Shown: positions 35,487-44,854, counted from the stretch's first letter. The stretch: DNA of 56,076 bases from Candidatus Methanoperedens sp. (GCA_026552975.1 JAPMTR010000078.1:1-56076); one strand, 5' to 3'. Translations and numbers: made by a program. The notes: generated from the letters alone by a model not told the origin.

Positions 35487-36410
35487 ATGTTCCGTTCACT
35501 TATTGTCTTAACTTTATTTATTATATTATTTGTTCCAATGTCAGCTGTTGCTGAACCTGTTGACGTGGGAACAGGAATATACATTATCAGTCTGGGGAAT
35601 TATGACGTCAATAAAGGAACATATACCATGGATTTCTACATGTGGTTCAGGTGGGATGCGGCATTAACAAACTTTACCCCCACAAAATTTGAGTTCATGA
35701 ATGGCAGGGCAAATTCCAGGGATCTTATTTCAGATGAAACTGACCCTGTGACCAGGAAACGCGAAGTGTGGTACAGGATCCAGGCGACTTTATATTCAGA
35801 ATCCAATTTTAAGGAGTATCCTTTTGATAAACAGATTTTAAAATTAGATTTTGAGGATACATCCAATACTGTAGATAAACTGAATTATGTGCCATTGATC
35901 AATGAAAGCGGTCTTGATAAAGAAGTGAAAGCTTCAGGCTGGATCATCAAGAACTGGGATTTTTATTCAAAAGATAGGAAATATAAATGGGGAGAAATTT
36001 ACTCACGAGGGAATTTCGATATTGAGATAGAGCGTGAAAAAACATCCACAGCCTTAAAGACATTTCTTCCCCCGATCATTTTCTGCATAGTTTCAGGACT
36101 TTCATTCTTTTTCCGCTCTGATAAGATCGCGCAAAGACTTGGTTTAGGAACAAGCATGCTTATTTCGGCAGTGATGTTCCACATAAGCCAGACAACTTCA
36201 CTTCCACCCCTGGGCTCTCTTATCTTAATAGACAAGATCATGATATCCACATACACCTTCCTTGCCTCTTCTCTTATTGTGACCACTTTGATACATATTG
36301 ATGTGGAATGGTGGCAGGACATTGATTATACAAAGGAAATGAACAGGTATGGAGCCATGGCTACGATCATACTTCCATTTATTGTTTATATTGTGCTTTC
36401 TGGATTATAA
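35487..36410 (+). CDS. pentameric ligand-gated ion channel homologue (Cys-loop superfamily)
   Basis: 307 residues. Signal peptide (about 1-22, FRSLIVLTLFIILFVPMSAV), then a beta-rich extracellular domain with the superfamily motif SNFKEYPFDKQILKLDFED (Pro112-Phe113-Asp114; no Cys pair, as in prokaryotic members). The transmembrane part starts near residue 190: M1 FLPPIIFCIVSGLSFFF, M2 LGLGTSMLISAVMFHISQ, TSLPPLGSLILIDKIM as the M2-M3 region, then M3 and M4. Archaeal members are known in Methanosarcina (established). The ligand is unknown. It lies 17 nt after the Kef-type gene. Confidence 0.85.
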   Translation: MFRSLIVLTLFIILFVPMSAVAEPVDVGTGIYIISLGNYDVNKGTYTMDFYMWFRWDAALTNFTPTKFEFMNGRANSRDLISDETDPVTRKREVWYRIQATLYSESNFKEYPFDKQILKLDFEDTSNTVDKLNYVPLINESGLDKEVKASGWIIKNWDFYSKDRKYKWGEIYSRGNFDIEIEREKTSTALKTFLPPIIFCIVSGLSFFFRSDKIAQRLGLGTSMLISAVMFHISQTTSLPPLGSLILIDKIMISTYTFLASSLIVTTLIHIDVEWWQDIDYTKEMNRYGAMATIILPFIVYIVLSGL

Positions 36411-36420
36411 TATTTCCATT

Positions 36421-36444
36421 TACCTGTGGACGAAACCGCAGGTA
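36421..36444. terminator. hairpin between convergent genes
   Basis: TACCTGTGG (36421-36429) pairs with CCGCAGGTA (36436-36444) with one G-U pair, loop ACGAAA, followed on the plus strand by TCTTATTT. It lies 10 nt after the pentameric channel stop and 11 nt from the end of the opposing small gene, so it may serve both. Confidence 0.55.
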
Positions 36445-36455
36445 TCTTATTTCAA

Positions 36456-36716
36456 TTATGAAGAATCGCCTGCCACTTCATCTTCCATTGTAGCTGGCCT
36501 GATCGGATAGATTTTTCTTTTCATATATTCTATCTGGCTCTGTTTATCATTTAATTTCATATTTCCCGAAATATCTGGTATATATGGAGACAAAGGGATT
36601 CTCTTGCTCATAGTGATATGGCCTTCAAGTATCGCATAGTTTAGATCATCCAGATCCTGAAGATATGAAATTCTTTCCCAATCAATTTCATTTAAGGTAT
36701 TATCTTTAACTCCCAT
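36456..36716 (-). CDS. small soluble protein, unknown
   Basis: 86 residues, acidic, with no membrane helix. The N-terminal EIDWERISYLQDLDDLNYAI looks helical; the rest is Pro-rich and low in hydrophobics. No family is recognised. It starts 72 nt after the end of the superoperon's last gene and in the same direction, so it may be its distal member. Its function cannot be read from the sequence. Confidence 0.5.
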   Translation of the reverse strand: MGVKDNTLNEIDWERISYLQDLDDLNYAILEGHITMSKRIPLSPYIPDISGNMKLNDKQSQIEYMKRKIYPIRPATMEDEVAGDSS

Positions 36717-36788
36717 TTTTATACCTCCATTAAATAATCGTCTTATTATGATTTAAGCTTATGCATTATGCGAAAGAATGTGCCAAAA

Positions 36789-37736
36789 TTATATCCAGTA
36801 ACATCTCACAGACATTGCTTCCCTCAATAACTGGTCAACATTTCCTTTTGAAATTGCATCCATGCTTTTTATAATAACAGGGTAATTATAACCCTCTGTT
36901 ATCATTTTTATTAATTTCCCATCGCCTCCAGCAATGATAAACTGGACATCTGTATTTTTTTGGATCATCTGTTCAAGCTGTGTTCTTACCTTATCAGCGT
37001 GATGTTTTATATCCTCTTCTACAAGTGCCTGGAATCGTTTCTGGCTCCACCCCCCCTGTTTATGTTTACCCATTACGCTGCTTCTTACGACTTCATGTTC
37101 AATAAAAGAATCATTATAAGCTATTCCTATTAAAGTCTCACCGGCATGGCTATTCAATATAAGTATCTTTTCATATTCGAGATTCTTTCTTAATCGTTCA
37201 AGTTCAAATTGTGTTTTTAAGAAGATCTCTGAACGAAGTAATGGAAAAATAGGTATTATTACAAGATTTATGATCCTGCTCGTATCATAAAATACTATTT
37301 TTCCTGTAGTTGATCCAATCTTTTCGATCTGGTGAAGTGAAGAGCTGTCGATCAATTTTACAATATCATTTGCATTATCCAGGGTAGTTTCATCCTTTGC
37401 CTGATATATGGTTATCAAGGTAGATAGTTTTGAATGTATTCCCCCGAGCAGAAATATCATCTCTTCAAACCGGTTCTGTGATATAGTCTCAGATAACCTG
37501 AATTTCAATTCTGTAGAAGTCTCTTCTTTCAATATTTGTATTTCGTTTTGAAGTGTTGATATTTTATTCAAAGCTTCATTTAATTCACGGTCAACATCCT
37601 GCTTTGTTGCGACAGTTCTTTTTGCTTTTTCTTCTCTTTTTCCAAGCTGCACGCAAAGTTTTGCGTTTTCCTCTTCAAGCTGCGCTATTTTTGCTTTCAG
37701 TGATTTGATCCCTTCTTTATTAAATAGATCCAGCAC
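36789..37736 (-). CDS. Vms1-like release factor / peptidyl-tRNA hydrolase (VLRF1 type)
   Basis: 315 residues. Residues 10-80 form a coiled coil (LKAKIAQLEEENAKL). From about 140 a beta/alpha domain (GKIVFYDTSRIINLVIIP, KILILNSHAGETLIGIAY) leads to GKHKQGGWSQKRFQALVEED, in which GGWSQ (228-232) corresponds to the catalytic Gln loop of Vms1/VLRF1 proteins that free peptides from stalled 60S or 50S subunits. Its start overlaps the brix stop by 17 nt, so it is part of the exosome superoperon. The ribosome-rescue role is inferred from the motif. Confidence 0.7.
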   Translation of the reverse strand: MLDLFNKEGIKSLKAKIAQLEEENAKLCVQLGKREEKAKRTVATKQDVDRELNEALNKISTLQNEIQILKEETSTELKFRLSETISQNRFEEMIFLLGGIHSKLSTLITIYQAKDETTLDNANDIVKLIDSSSLHQIEKIGSTTGKIVFYDTSRIINLVIIPIFPLLRSEIFLKTQFELERLRKNLEYEKILILNSHAGETLIGIAYNDSFIEHEVVRSSVMGKHKQGGWSQKRFQALVEEDIKHHADKVRTQLEQMIQKNTDVQFIIAGGDGKLIKMITEGYNYPVIIKSMDAISKGNVDQLLREAMSVRCYWI

Positions 37737-38157
37737 TTTCCTCGCCCCTTACTTCCAGCACTGTTAGTTTAATATAAAGTTGACCTTCGCTGACAAATTC
37801 AATATTTTCCCCGATCTTTATGACCCTTTCAGATCCTTCACCCATTTTAAAATTAGTAATTTTACCAATACTAAGAGCCAGAGTATTAGTTCCCTGGATC
37901 ACCGGTTCCTTTCCAGTTCCGATTTCTATATCAAGTGATACATTGGCCCGGATGGAAAGTACATATTTTCCGCGTAAAAAAAAACTGAAGCTACCAGGAT
38001 TTCCCCTGTTTTCCCCTACCAGTAAAAAAGGTTCAACTGCAAGATCCTGAAGGCTTGATTTCCCGCGGGTAACATATTTCCAGCCTGTGAACCTTCCCAG
38101 GTGCTTGCAGAATATTCGTGTCTTTGGAGATGGTTTTCGTGCAGTGGTTATGATCAT
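37720..38157 (-). CDS. archaeal Brix-domain ribosome biogenesis protein
   Basis: 145 residues. The N-terminus [20 protein letters not shown] and [13 protein letters not shown] are Imp4/Brix hallmarks, and [18 protein letters not shown] matches the second conserved block. Archaeal single-domain Brix proteins are about this length and bind pre-rRNA during large-subunit assembly. Its ATG overlaps the rpoP stop by 4 nt (ATGA), the conserved archaeal order. Confidence 0.88.
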   Translation of the reverse strand: MIITTARKPSPKTRIFCKHLGRFTGWKYVTRGKSSLQDLAVEPFLLVGENRGNPGSFSFFLRGKYVLSIRANVSLDIEIGTGKEPVIQGTNTLALSIGKITNFKMGEGSERVIKIGENIEFVSEGQLYIKLTVLEVRGEESAGSI

Positions 38158-38291
38158 TCAGCCTTGACCATCTTTACAAGCACAGGTCTTTCCTTGACAA
38201 GGATCCGATGTCCACAATATGGACACCGAACACCGCTATACTCGTAATCTATCTCCACCGCCCGCTTACAGCGTGTGCATTTATATACCAT
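38154..38291 (-). CDS. rpoP: RNA polymerase subunit P (Rpb12/Rpc10 homologue)
   Basis: 45 residues: [20 protein letters not shown] then [16 protein letters not shown]. The two Cys pairs (CTRC and CPYC) make the zinc ribbon, and YCGHRIL(V/Y)K is the universal signature. It joins the Rpb3/Rpb10 assembly platform of archaeal RNA polymerase. It sits between rpl37Ae (8-nt gap) and brix (4-nt overlap), as in other archaea. Confidence 0.96.
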   Translation of the reverse strand: MVYKCTRCKRAVEIDYEYSGVRCPYCGHRILVKERPVLVKMVKAE

Positions 38292-38299
38292 ACTTTTCC

Positions 38300-38614
38300 T
38301 TAATTTACCGTCATTGCCAAAGCAGCCTTTTTGCTAATTTCGACTTTTACTGCGGCAACAGCTCTCAGAACAGTTATATGTGCGGGAGATTGCGGAACAT
38401 AAGTACCACCTGCAAATGTATGATTGCATTTGTAACATTGCCAGATGCCGGTACTAATTCTTGTTATTTTCGGTTCTCCACATTTTGCGCAAATATATTT
38501 TGCACGCATTTTCTCTTCACTATCAGCTACAAGTTTTCGGCTCTTGGTGCCATATCTTACACCAAATCGTCCGGCAGATCTTGTTTTTCGTCCTTTTGCA
38601 GTTGTTTTGGCCAT
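38300..38614 (-). CDS. rpl37ae: 50S ribosomal protein eL43 (L37Ae)
   Basis: 104 residues, with the basic N-terminus [16 protein letters not shown], zinc-ribbon cysteines CAKCGEP and [11 protein letters not shown], and a C-terminal [10 protein letters not shown] helix. The C-terminal tail is about ten residues longer than common archaeal homologues. It begins 2 nt from the rrp42 stop, so the two are one operon. Confidence 0.96.
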   Translation of the reverse strand: MAKTTAKGRKTRSAGRFGVRYGTKSRKLVADSEEKMRAKYICAKCGEPKITRISTGIWQCYKCNHTFAGGTYVPQSPAHITVLRAVAAVKVEISKKAALAMTVN

Positions 38615-38616
38615 AA

Positions 38617-39396
38617 TTATATCTCCAGGAATTTTTCTCTAATTTCTTTTGCCTTCTCAATTGCAGCATCCACTATATAATTTATTTGTTCAGTTGTGAG
38701 TGGATTAACACCGCTTTTTTGCATACCTGAAATGCCGCCGTCCTGGTTTGAAATGACAGTCAATTTTGTCCCTGCGATGCGTTGTTCGTTCATTGAAGGA
38801 TCAAGCATAATGGTTCCCCCGATCTCAACTGCGGTCACAGCCACAGGAACATCTCTCATGGGAACCGGAGTATCATCTCCCAGGTCAAAGCGGCTTGCCG
38901 GTAATTTTGCAGTCATGAGGGCTGCTATGGCGCCAAGGGATGCGGCATCCATGATATTTCCGCCATCGTCAAGAACATGAACGTCAATAAATACCATCCA
39001 TACTTTTTCTCCAGGAGTTATGCATAATTTCGAAAGATCAATAGATTCGGATTCGCGGATACCGCGATCTACCACTCTTGCAAGTTCTACTGCATCTTCT
39101 CTTGGAGGGCCTGATTCGAACATTGGCGATGCAAGGGGAAGAAGCTCAAGATTTGTCATGATGACTCCCTTGTCTGGTGTGTCCGGGAACGGAGTGCCTG
39201 TCTGGATCTTTACGCCAACGACAAGATGCGTATCTCCGAGTTGAACGCGCGCTGAACCTTCAGCTTTTTCAATGACATTGGTTTCGATCTTTATATCCCT
39301 GTATTCATCAAATCTGCGCCCATCTTCTCTTTCTCCTTTGATCATGAGATTATAGATGAGATCTTTCTTGAGTTCTGACATTACCTCATTACTCAT
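38617..39396 (-). CDS. rrp42: exosome subunit Rrp42
   Basis: 259 residues from ATG 39396, overlapping the rrp41 end; a longer frame to 39432 exists but lies inside rrp41. RNase PH fold: [48 protein letters not shown]. Rrp42 lacks the catalytic Asp pair but completes the Rrp41/Rrp42 hexameric ring and contributes RNA-binding Arg residues (family knowledge). Confidence 0.95.
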   Translation of the reverse strand: MSNEVMSELKKDLIYNLMIKGEREDGRRFDEYRDIKIETNVIEKAEGSARVQLGDTHLVVGVKIQTGTPFPDTPDKGVIMTNLELLPLASPMFESGPPREDAVELARVVDRGIRESESIDLSKLCITPGEKVWMVFIDVHVLDDGGNIMDAASLGAIAALMTAKLPASRFDLGDDTPVPMRDVPVAVTAVEIGGTIMLDPSMNEQRIAGTKLTVISNQDGGISGMQKSGVNPLTTEQINYIVDAAIEKAKEIREKFLEI

Positions 39397-40120
39397 TTGA
39401 CTCACCATCCATTCTGGTGGCATATTTTTCAAGAAGTGCAGCTCTCTGGAGCTGGGCTATTTCAAGACACCCTTTTTTTGCCATCTCAAGACCTTCCTTG
39501 AATTCATCGCCTGAGAGATGGCCATCCATCTGCAAAAGCGTGATCTTCCCATCCGGGGTCATGGCTACTGGCATATCGGCCTGTCCATAGTTATCTTCAT
39601 CCTTGTTCAGGTCAAGAACAAGCGTATCATCAACTTTACCAACAGCGCATGCGGAAACAAGACTTTTCATAGGGATACCTGCATCTGCAAGAGCCAGGGA
39701 TGCGGCATTGATTCCGGCCGTCCGTGTGCCTGCATCGGCCTGGAGAACTTCTACAAATATATCTATTGCAGAACGTGGGAAATATTCCTGGAATATCACA
39801 GGTTCTAACGCTTCCCTGCTTACTTTAGACACTTCTATGCTTCTCCTGTCAGGTCCCGGACGTTTTCGATCTTCTACCGAGAACGACGCCATATTATATT
39901 TATAACGAACAACCGCACTGTTTGATTTTTGCATGTGGCGCGGATGCACTTCTCGCGGCCCATATACCGCAGCTATTACCTTGTTCAGTCCGAATTCAAA
40001 ATAACATGAACCGTCAGCTCTGTTCAAAACACCCACTTTTATTTTTATGGGTCTTAATTCATCTGGTCTTCTGCCATCAAGGCGAATGCCGTTTTCTATC
40101 AACTTTTCTGGTTTTGCCAT
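39389..40120 (-). CDS. rrp41: exosome subunit Rrp41 (catalytic RNase PH subunit)
   Basis: 243 residues. [20 protein letters not shown] opens the RNase PH domain, [19 protein letters not shown] and [20 protein letters not shown] hold the phosphorolytic site with its Asp residues. With Rrp42 it forms the 3'-5' phosphorolytic ring that degrades and tails RNA. It is followed by rrp42 with an overlap and preceded by rrp4 after 51 nt. Confidence 0.97.
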   Translation of the reverse strand: MAKPEKLIENGIRLDGRRPDELRPIKIKVGVLNRADGSCYFEFGLNKVIAAVYGPREVHPRHMQKSNSAVVRYKYNMASFSVEDRKRPGPDRRSIEVSKVSREALEPVIFQEYFPRSAIDIFVEVLQADAGTRTAGINAASLALADAGIPMKSLVSACAVGKVDDTLVLDLNKDEDNYGQADMPVAMTPDGKITLLQMDGHLSGDEFKEGLEMAKKGCLEIAQLQRAALLEKYATRMDGESNE

Positions 40121-40171
40121 AAATTTCCTCTTCTCTTTCTTCCTCGTTCTTTATAATTTCATACACACAAA

Positions 40172-40912
40172 TCATTTATCAAGGAGTTCGTCCAGGATCC
40201 CCCCGGAATTATCCTCTTCTTTCTTCTTAACCTGCTTTTTTGCAGGTATCCCTTTTTCTTGTTTCAAGAACTTTACTATCCTTTCAGTCAATCCCGATAT
40301 ATGTGACTCGTTCTCGATCTTCTGGATTGTCCTTATTGCCAGGTCAATATTCTTATCTTTTCCTGTTAGCCATACCCTTCCGTTCTGGGCTATATAGATA
40401 TTGCAGGCGGTCTCGTTTTTCAGCATACCGATCATCGAACCATTCTTTCCTATTAGCCTTGGCACCTTGGATGGTGTGACTTCAATGACCCGCCCGTCTG
40501 TTATTTGTCTGAGTCTCTGGTCATTCAGGGTAAGTTCAACTTTCATGGTTTCGTCAACATCACTTACAAGGGTCATAATAGAATCGCCAACTTTCAGGTA
40601 TTTTGACATATCAACATTATCTATACGTCTTGGGAATTCTGATATATGTAATAATCCATCATACGGAGAACGAATATCCACGATCCAGTTCGAAAAAGAA
40701 ACTTCGGTCACTATACCTATAACAATGTCGTCGCGTTTTGGTATATATTTTCCTGAAAGCGACACTACTCTTATCAATTTATTTATTGAAACAATACCAA
40801 ACACAGATGAAAATACTTTACCATCTTCAACATATGTACCCTCATCAGCAAGTTTTACATCATCTGATAAGAAATCACCAGGGATAACTAGTTTTTTTTC
40901 CATTTTCATCAC
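40172..40912 (-). CDS. rrp4: exosome RNA-binding cap subunit Rrp4
   Basis: 246 residues. An N-terminal KKLVIPGDFLSDD domain, then S1 (KRDDIVIGIVTEVSFSNWIV, DGLLHISEF) and KH (PSKVPRLIGKNGSMIGMLK, with GKNG) domains. The last 25 residues are Lys/Glu-rich and disordered. It caps the Rrp41/42 ring and feeds RNA. The start overlaps the SBDS stop by 4 nt; three nearby ATG codons (40912, 40909, 40903) make the exact start uncertain. Confidence 0.95.
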   Translation of the reverse strand: MMKMEKKLVIPGDFLSDDVKLADEGTYVEDGKVFSSVFGIVSINKLIRVVSLSGKYIPKRDDIVIGIVTEVSFSNWIVDIRSPYDGLLHISEFPRRIDNVDMSKYLKVGDSIMTLVSDVDETMKVELTLNDQRLRQITDGRVIEVTPSKVPRLIGKNGSMIGMLKNETACNIYIAQNGRVWLTGKDKNIDLAIRTIQKIENESHISGLTERIVKFLKQEKGIPAKKQVKKKEEDNSGGILDELLDK

Positions 40913-41604
40913 TTTAATAATTTTGTCTCTGCACTCCCTTTTGTCAACCGGTTCAGGAGGTTGTACAGGTCCTCCTGCCTTCCTGCAGGTATAGTTAAGA
41001 CACCGACCCAGGATCCGTCATTTTGCCATTCCTGTTTTGTCAATTCCCCAAATGCTGCAACCCCACCATATGCTTTTGCGGCGAATTCAGCAGGCAGTTT
41101 TATAGCGACCCTGACCTCTTCAAACCTAATAGGTATGATAGGTCTTATTGCCTTCATTACCACTTCAACAAGCTCATCTACATTTTTCATAGGGTCAAGG
41201 TGCACGCCCGCTTCATTCATTGCAGCTTCTATGCGCGCTGGTGGGTGCGGGCCTTTCGTCTGGGGATTTATCGCATTAGTCGCAATAATACTTATTACGC
41301 GTGCCCTTTTTTCATCCTGTATCCTCTTTTTTTGCTCGGTTGTTAGATGAAGCTCACCATCAAGAATTATCTTCTTTGCAATTTGCAATGCATCTTTAGT
41401 ACCAAAGGCATTCAAGACATCCTGTTCAGCTGGCCTGTCACCATTTTTAGCATCTGAAAATACATCTTCTACAGCGACAATATTCTCTATTTTCACAGCT
41501 TCGCCCCTTTTAAGGGCAAGCGCTCCCTCAGGATCTACAAAAACCTCAAAAGTTTTACCATGGGTCTTAAGCCTGGCGATAATAGATTCATCAAGCGTGA
41601 CCAT
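40909..41604 (-). CDS. sbds: ribosome maturation protein SBDS (Sdo1)
   Basis: 231 residues. The FYSH domain (LKTHGKTFEVFVDPEGALAL) is followed by helical ELHLTTEQKKRIQDEKRARV and INPQTKGPHPPARIEAAMNE, then a ferredoxin-like C-domain. SBDS with EF-2-like GTPase releases the anti-association factor from new large subunits. It is encoded between psmA (6-nt gap) and rrp4, the standard archaeal arrangement. Confidence 0.96.
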   Translation of the reverse strand: MVTLDESIIARLKTHGKTFEVFVDPEGALALKRGEAVKIENIVAVEDVFSDAKNGDRPAEQDVLNAFGTKDALQIAKKIILDGELHLTTEQKKRIQDEKRARVISIIATNAINPQTKGPHPPARIEAAMNEAGVHLDPMKNVDELVEVVMKAIRPIIPIRFEEVRVAIKLPAEFAAKAYGGVAAFGELTKQEWQNDGSWVGVLTIPAGRQEDLYNLLNRLTKGSAETKLLK

Positions 41605-41610
41605 ACCTAT

Positions 41611-42384
41611 TCACTCTTCTGTTTTCTTTTTTTTGTCCTTACCTTTACTTTCTGAGGCATGCATCTTTATTACCTGTTCCACATATTTTTCAACTTCAGA
41701 AGGAGCAAGTTTCCTGAATTTCCTGGTTGAAAGCTCAATAACTCCGATCTCGATGGTCGAAGCATTAAAAACGCCTTCAGTCGTGCTGTGGAGCGCATCA
41801 AGACCAAGCAAGATCGCTTCATTCAATTTAATATCATCGGTATATTTTTTCTCAAAAACCTCCATGGTCTCTGATCTTCCTGAGCCTATACTTGTTGCTT
41901 TATACTCGAGAAGTGCGCCACTTGGGTCAGTTTCAAATAATCGTGCCCTGTGATCATCCACACCTGCTATAAGAAGAGCTGTACCGAAAGGCCTGACTCC
42001 GCCATATTGGGTATATGATTGCTTAAAGTCGCATATTTTCTTTGAGAGGACTTCAACGCCTATTGGTTCATCATATGTGACCTTATTTATCTGCGCTTCA
42101 ACGCGCGCACGATCTATGAGCGCCCGTGCATCAGCCACAAGACCTGATGTGGCTGCGCCAATATGATCATCTATCTGGAATATTTTTTCAATTGAAGCAG
42201 CTTCAAGTAATTTACTTGTGACTCTTTTATCTACGAGCAGCACTACCCCGTCCACAGCTTTTACCCCGACTGCCGTTGTTCCGCGCTTTACTGCCTCACG
42301 CGCATATTCTACCTGAAATAACCGTCCATCAGGGCTGAAAACTGTTATTGCCCTGTCGTATCCCATTTGTGGTGCCATTTGCAT
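41611..42384 (-). CDS. psmA: proteasome alpha subunit
   Basis: 257 residues. The signature [20 protein letters not shown] is at the N-terminus, with no propeptide cleavage Thr, as expected for alpha subunits, and [16 protein letters not shown] in the core. The C-terminus is Lys-rich ([12 protein letters not shown]). A CAGGAGAC site precedes ATG 42384. It forms the gate of the 20S core; the beta subunit is not in this window. Confidence 0.97.
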   Translation of the reverse strand: MQMAPQMGYDRAITVFSPDGRLFQVEYAREAVKRGTTAVGVKAVDGVVLLVDKRVTSKLLEAASIEKIFQIDDHIGAATSGLVADARALIDRARVEAQINKVTYDEPIGVEVLSKKICDFKQSYTQYGGVRPFGTALLIAGVDDHRARLFETDPSGALLEYKATSIGSGRSETMEVFEKKYTDDIKLNEAILLGLDALHSTTEGVFNASTIEIGVIELSTRKFRKLAPSEVEKYVEQVIKMHASESKGKDKKKKTEE

Positions 42385-42469
42385 TGTATTGTCTCCTGAA
42401 ATGAAAAACCGTAAGTTTATTCCTTGCTTCGTTCTTAAACGAGCTTCAATTCCTTCAATCCCGAGGAAT

Positions 42470-42847
42470 TCATTGGTCGCAATTATTTTTTCGTTCCGGT
42501 TCTGGCTTATTTACGAGTGTTTGTTGTATAAACTTTTCCGTTGCTCCTTTGATAGTCCCGGAAATACCAAGGACAATGATCGAAACATCTATTCCATGTA
42601 TATTGTGGATGCAGGCAAGTCCTGCTCTTGTTTCCACTCTTTTTTCCCGCTCGCAGCGAAGTATCCCGTATTTTCCATCAAAAGACATGAGAGAAGGATT
42701 GATCTGGCTTGCTCCTGAATCCCCATATATTGATATAATTGAATTCAAGATCTCCCTGACCAATTCCTGCCTGCTTATGGTCTTTTCAGACATGATCTCA
42801 AATGCCAGGTATCTTTTTTTTTCACGAAGAGTGGAAATTGTCTTCAT
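42470..42847 (-). CDS. rnp2: ribonuclease P protein Pop5 (Rnp2)
   Basis: 125 residues. [20 protein letters not shown] opens the ferredoxin-like fold, and [20 protein letters not shown] is the conserved Pop5 block, followed by [18 protein letters not shown]. It pairs with Rpp30 to activate the RNase P RNA. It overlaps the rpp30 stop by 4 nt. The tail ([13 protein letters not shown]) is disordered. Confidence 0.93.
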   Translation of the reverse strand: MKTISTLREKKRYLAFEIMSEKTISRQELVREILNSIISIYGDSGASQINPSLMSFDGKYGILRCEREKRVETRAGLACIHNIHGIDVSIIVLGISGTIKGATEKFIQQTLVNKPEPERKNNCDQ

Positions 42848-43521
42848 AGTATCTCAATACCTTCCTGTATGTAATCCGGACTCTTCCTTCTAAGAATATT
42901 TAGTGGCGTTTCACTCATTGCATCGACCGCTTCCTTTTCGGTCATTCCAAAAAGGCTTGAGATCGCAACCATCTCCCTCGGGGCACGCAGGTCATATATC
43001 GATTGGGCAGAGCAGGTAAGCATAAGCTGCAGTTTGTATTTTCGCGCATGTTTGAGATTGATCCACATGGTTTTCAATTCCCTCACCCGCGCCTCCCCCC
43101 GTAACCTGATAAGTAGACCAAGGTTAAATCCAATGGATACAGAGTTGTCACTTGCCGCTTTTGCCAGGACATTATTAAATTCCAATGGATGTATTAGTAT
43201 GTCAAGACCTTCAGTTTCCACAGCAGCCCGATTTATATCTTCTTCCCCGCCATTTACGATCAAAATATGATCCGATCCCCTGTATTTTCGTATTTCTTCA
43301 CGGATCCTGGAGGGTTTTGCCCTGATCTCAACACCTCTATATATCGAAAAATCTTCCGGACAAATAATCTTCTCTTTTGGATCACGACCAATTACGTTTA
43401 TTCCAGAAAATCCATATCTTTTTCCCACCGCTGCCATTAAGGTGGCATTAACGGGATAAGTATAGAAATCATAAAACCTGGCGCCAAATCGAGTCATCAT
43501 CTGGCTTAATAATACTGGCAA
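42844..43521 (-). CDS. rnp3: ribonuclease P protein Rpp30 (Rnp3)
   Basis: 225 residues with the PHP-like TIM barrel of Rpp30: YDFYTYPVNATLMAA, RGVEIRAKPSRIREEIRKYR, VETEGLDILIHPLEFNN, ISSLFGMTEKEAVDAMSETP. It is the first gene of the long minus-strand superoperon and is divergent from aIF5A, with an 88-bp shared upstream region. Confidence 0.93.
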   Translation of the reverse strand: MPVLLSQMMTRFGARFYDFYTYPVNATLMAAVGKRYGFSGINVIGRDPKEKIICPEDFSIYRGVEIRAKPSRIREEIRKYRGSDHILIVNGGEEDINRAAVETEGLDILIHPLEFNNVLAKAASDNSVSIGFNLGLLIRLRGEARVRELKTMWINLKHARKYKLQLMLTCSAQSIYDLRAPREMVAISSLFGMTEKEAVDAMSETPLNILRRKSPDYIQEGIEIL

Positions 43522-43609
43522 ATGATATAGTTATGCGATTTTATAGTTATTTGGTAATTAACGACATATTTAATATATAAGAAGCTATCATGAGGGCAGG
43601 AGAATAACA

Positions 43610-43996
43610 ATGAAGGAACAAGTTGAAGTACGCACATTAAAGGAAGGGAAATACGTCCTCATAGACGATGAACCCTGTGTCATTAAAAGCATATCTCATG
43701 CAAAAACCGGAAAGCACGGCTCTGCAAAAGCACGCATAGATGCGATCGGTATATTTGACGGCACTAAACGTTCGACAGTCCAGCCAGTTACTGATAAGAC
43801 TTATGTACCTATCGTTGACAGGAAGAATGGGCAGGTCCTTGCAGTAAAAGGCGATGTATGCCAGGTAATGGATTTGGCCGAGTATACAACAATTGAGCTT
43901 AAAATACCAGACGAATTGAAAGATAAGATCGAGGCCGGAAAAGAAATATCATATCTTGTGTCAATGGGAAAAATGAAAATAGATATGCGTATTTAG
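43610..43996 (+). CDS. eif5A: translation factor aIF5A (hypusine-containing)
   Basis: 128 residues. The hypusination loop SHAKTGKHGSAKARIDAIGI carries the modified Lys in TGKHG, and a C-terminal OB domain follows. It relieves ribosome stalls. A TATA-like TTTAATATATAA (about 43569-43580) and GGCAGGAG lie upstream. The agmatinase gene follows with no gap; agmatinase supplies putrescine for the polyamine from which hypusine (deoxyhypusine) is made. Confidence 0.96.
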   Translation: MKEQVEVRTLKEGKYVLIDDEPCVIKSISHAKTGKHGSAKARIDAIGIFDGTKRSTVQPVTDKTYVPIVDRKNGQVLAVKGDVCQVMDLAEYTTIELKIPDELKDKIEAGKEISYLVSMGKMKIDMRI

Positions 43997-44854
43997 ATGC
44001 ATAATAAAATTTTCGCTGATGCAAATTCCAATTACGAAAAAGCACGATATGTAATATGCGGGGCGCCGTTTGACGCCACTTCAAGTTTCAGGCCCGGAAG
44101 CAAGCTCGCCCCCGATGCTATGAGGGATGCTTCATATAATTTTGAGACCTACAGCAGTTTTTTTGATTTTGATCTTGACGAAATAGATATTCACGATGCT
44201 GGTGACCTTGAAGTAGCGGAAACTGTAGATGAAACACTTTCTATGCTTTCTATCCATGCCAATAAATTCGTCCAGGATGGAAAGATCCCGATAATGCTTG
44301 GCGGGGAACATTCGCTCTCATATCCTTTTGTAGAAGCATGCAAAAATAAATATCCGGGACTTGGGTTCGTTGTGCTTGATGCTCACATGGATCTTCGAGA
44401 GGAATTTCATGGCGAGAAGAACAGCCATGCATGTATTTCAAGACATGTCCTTGACCTTACAAACAAATATGTCTCTATCGGGATAAGGAGCGGAACACGC
44501 GATGAATACGACTATGTCCGGGAAAATAACATAAGGATGTTCTCATCAGAAGATGTATTTTCATTGGGCATCGAGAAAGTGATCTCGCAATTCCGGGATT
44601 ATATCAAAGGACCTGTTTATTTATCAATAGATATGGACGCGATCGACCCGGCCTATGCCCCAGCCCTGGGAACTCCTGAGCCATACGGATTAACACCCAG
44701 AGATGTAAGGGCAGTAATATCTTGCCTTGCGCCTTATATTGTTGGTTTTGACCTTGTTGAGATAGCTCCGGCATACGATTCCGGAGGAACAGCAGTACTT
44801 GGCGCAAAGCTTGTGCGTGATTTCATAGCGGCAAACGCGAAGGCGAGCAAATAA
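43997..44854 (+). CDS. speB: agmatinase
   Basis: 285 residues of the ureohydrolase family. Mn ligands are seen in LGGEHSLSYPF, VVLDAHMDLREEF and SIDMDAIDPAYAPALGTPEP. It converts agmatine to putrescine and urea. Its ATG follows the aIF5A stop codon directly, so the modification precursor and the target protein are made from one transcript. Confidence 0.93.
   Translation: MHNKIFADANSNYEKARYVICGAPFDATSSFRPGSKLAPDAMRDASYNFETYSSFFDFDLDEIDIHDAGDLEVAETVDETLSMLSIHANKFVQDGKIPIMLGGEHSLSYPFVEACKNKYPGLGFVVLDAHMDLREEFHGEKNSHACISRHVLDLTNKYVSIGIRSGTRDEYDYVRENNIRMFSSEDVFSLGIEKVISQFRDYIKGPVYLSIDMDAIDPAYAPALGTPEPYGLTPRDVRAVISCLAPYIVGFDLVEIAPAYDSGGTAVLGAKLVRDFIAANAKASK

Noticed and set aside
38219-38680. 153-residue plus-strand frame
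   Set aside because: Opposite rpl37Ae and rpoP, whose zinc-ribbon cysteines fix the real strand.
39397-39432. Upstream ATG extending Rrp42 by 12 residues
   Set aside because: It lies inside rrp41, and the ATG at 39396 with GGTGAG upstream gives the usual Rrp42 start.
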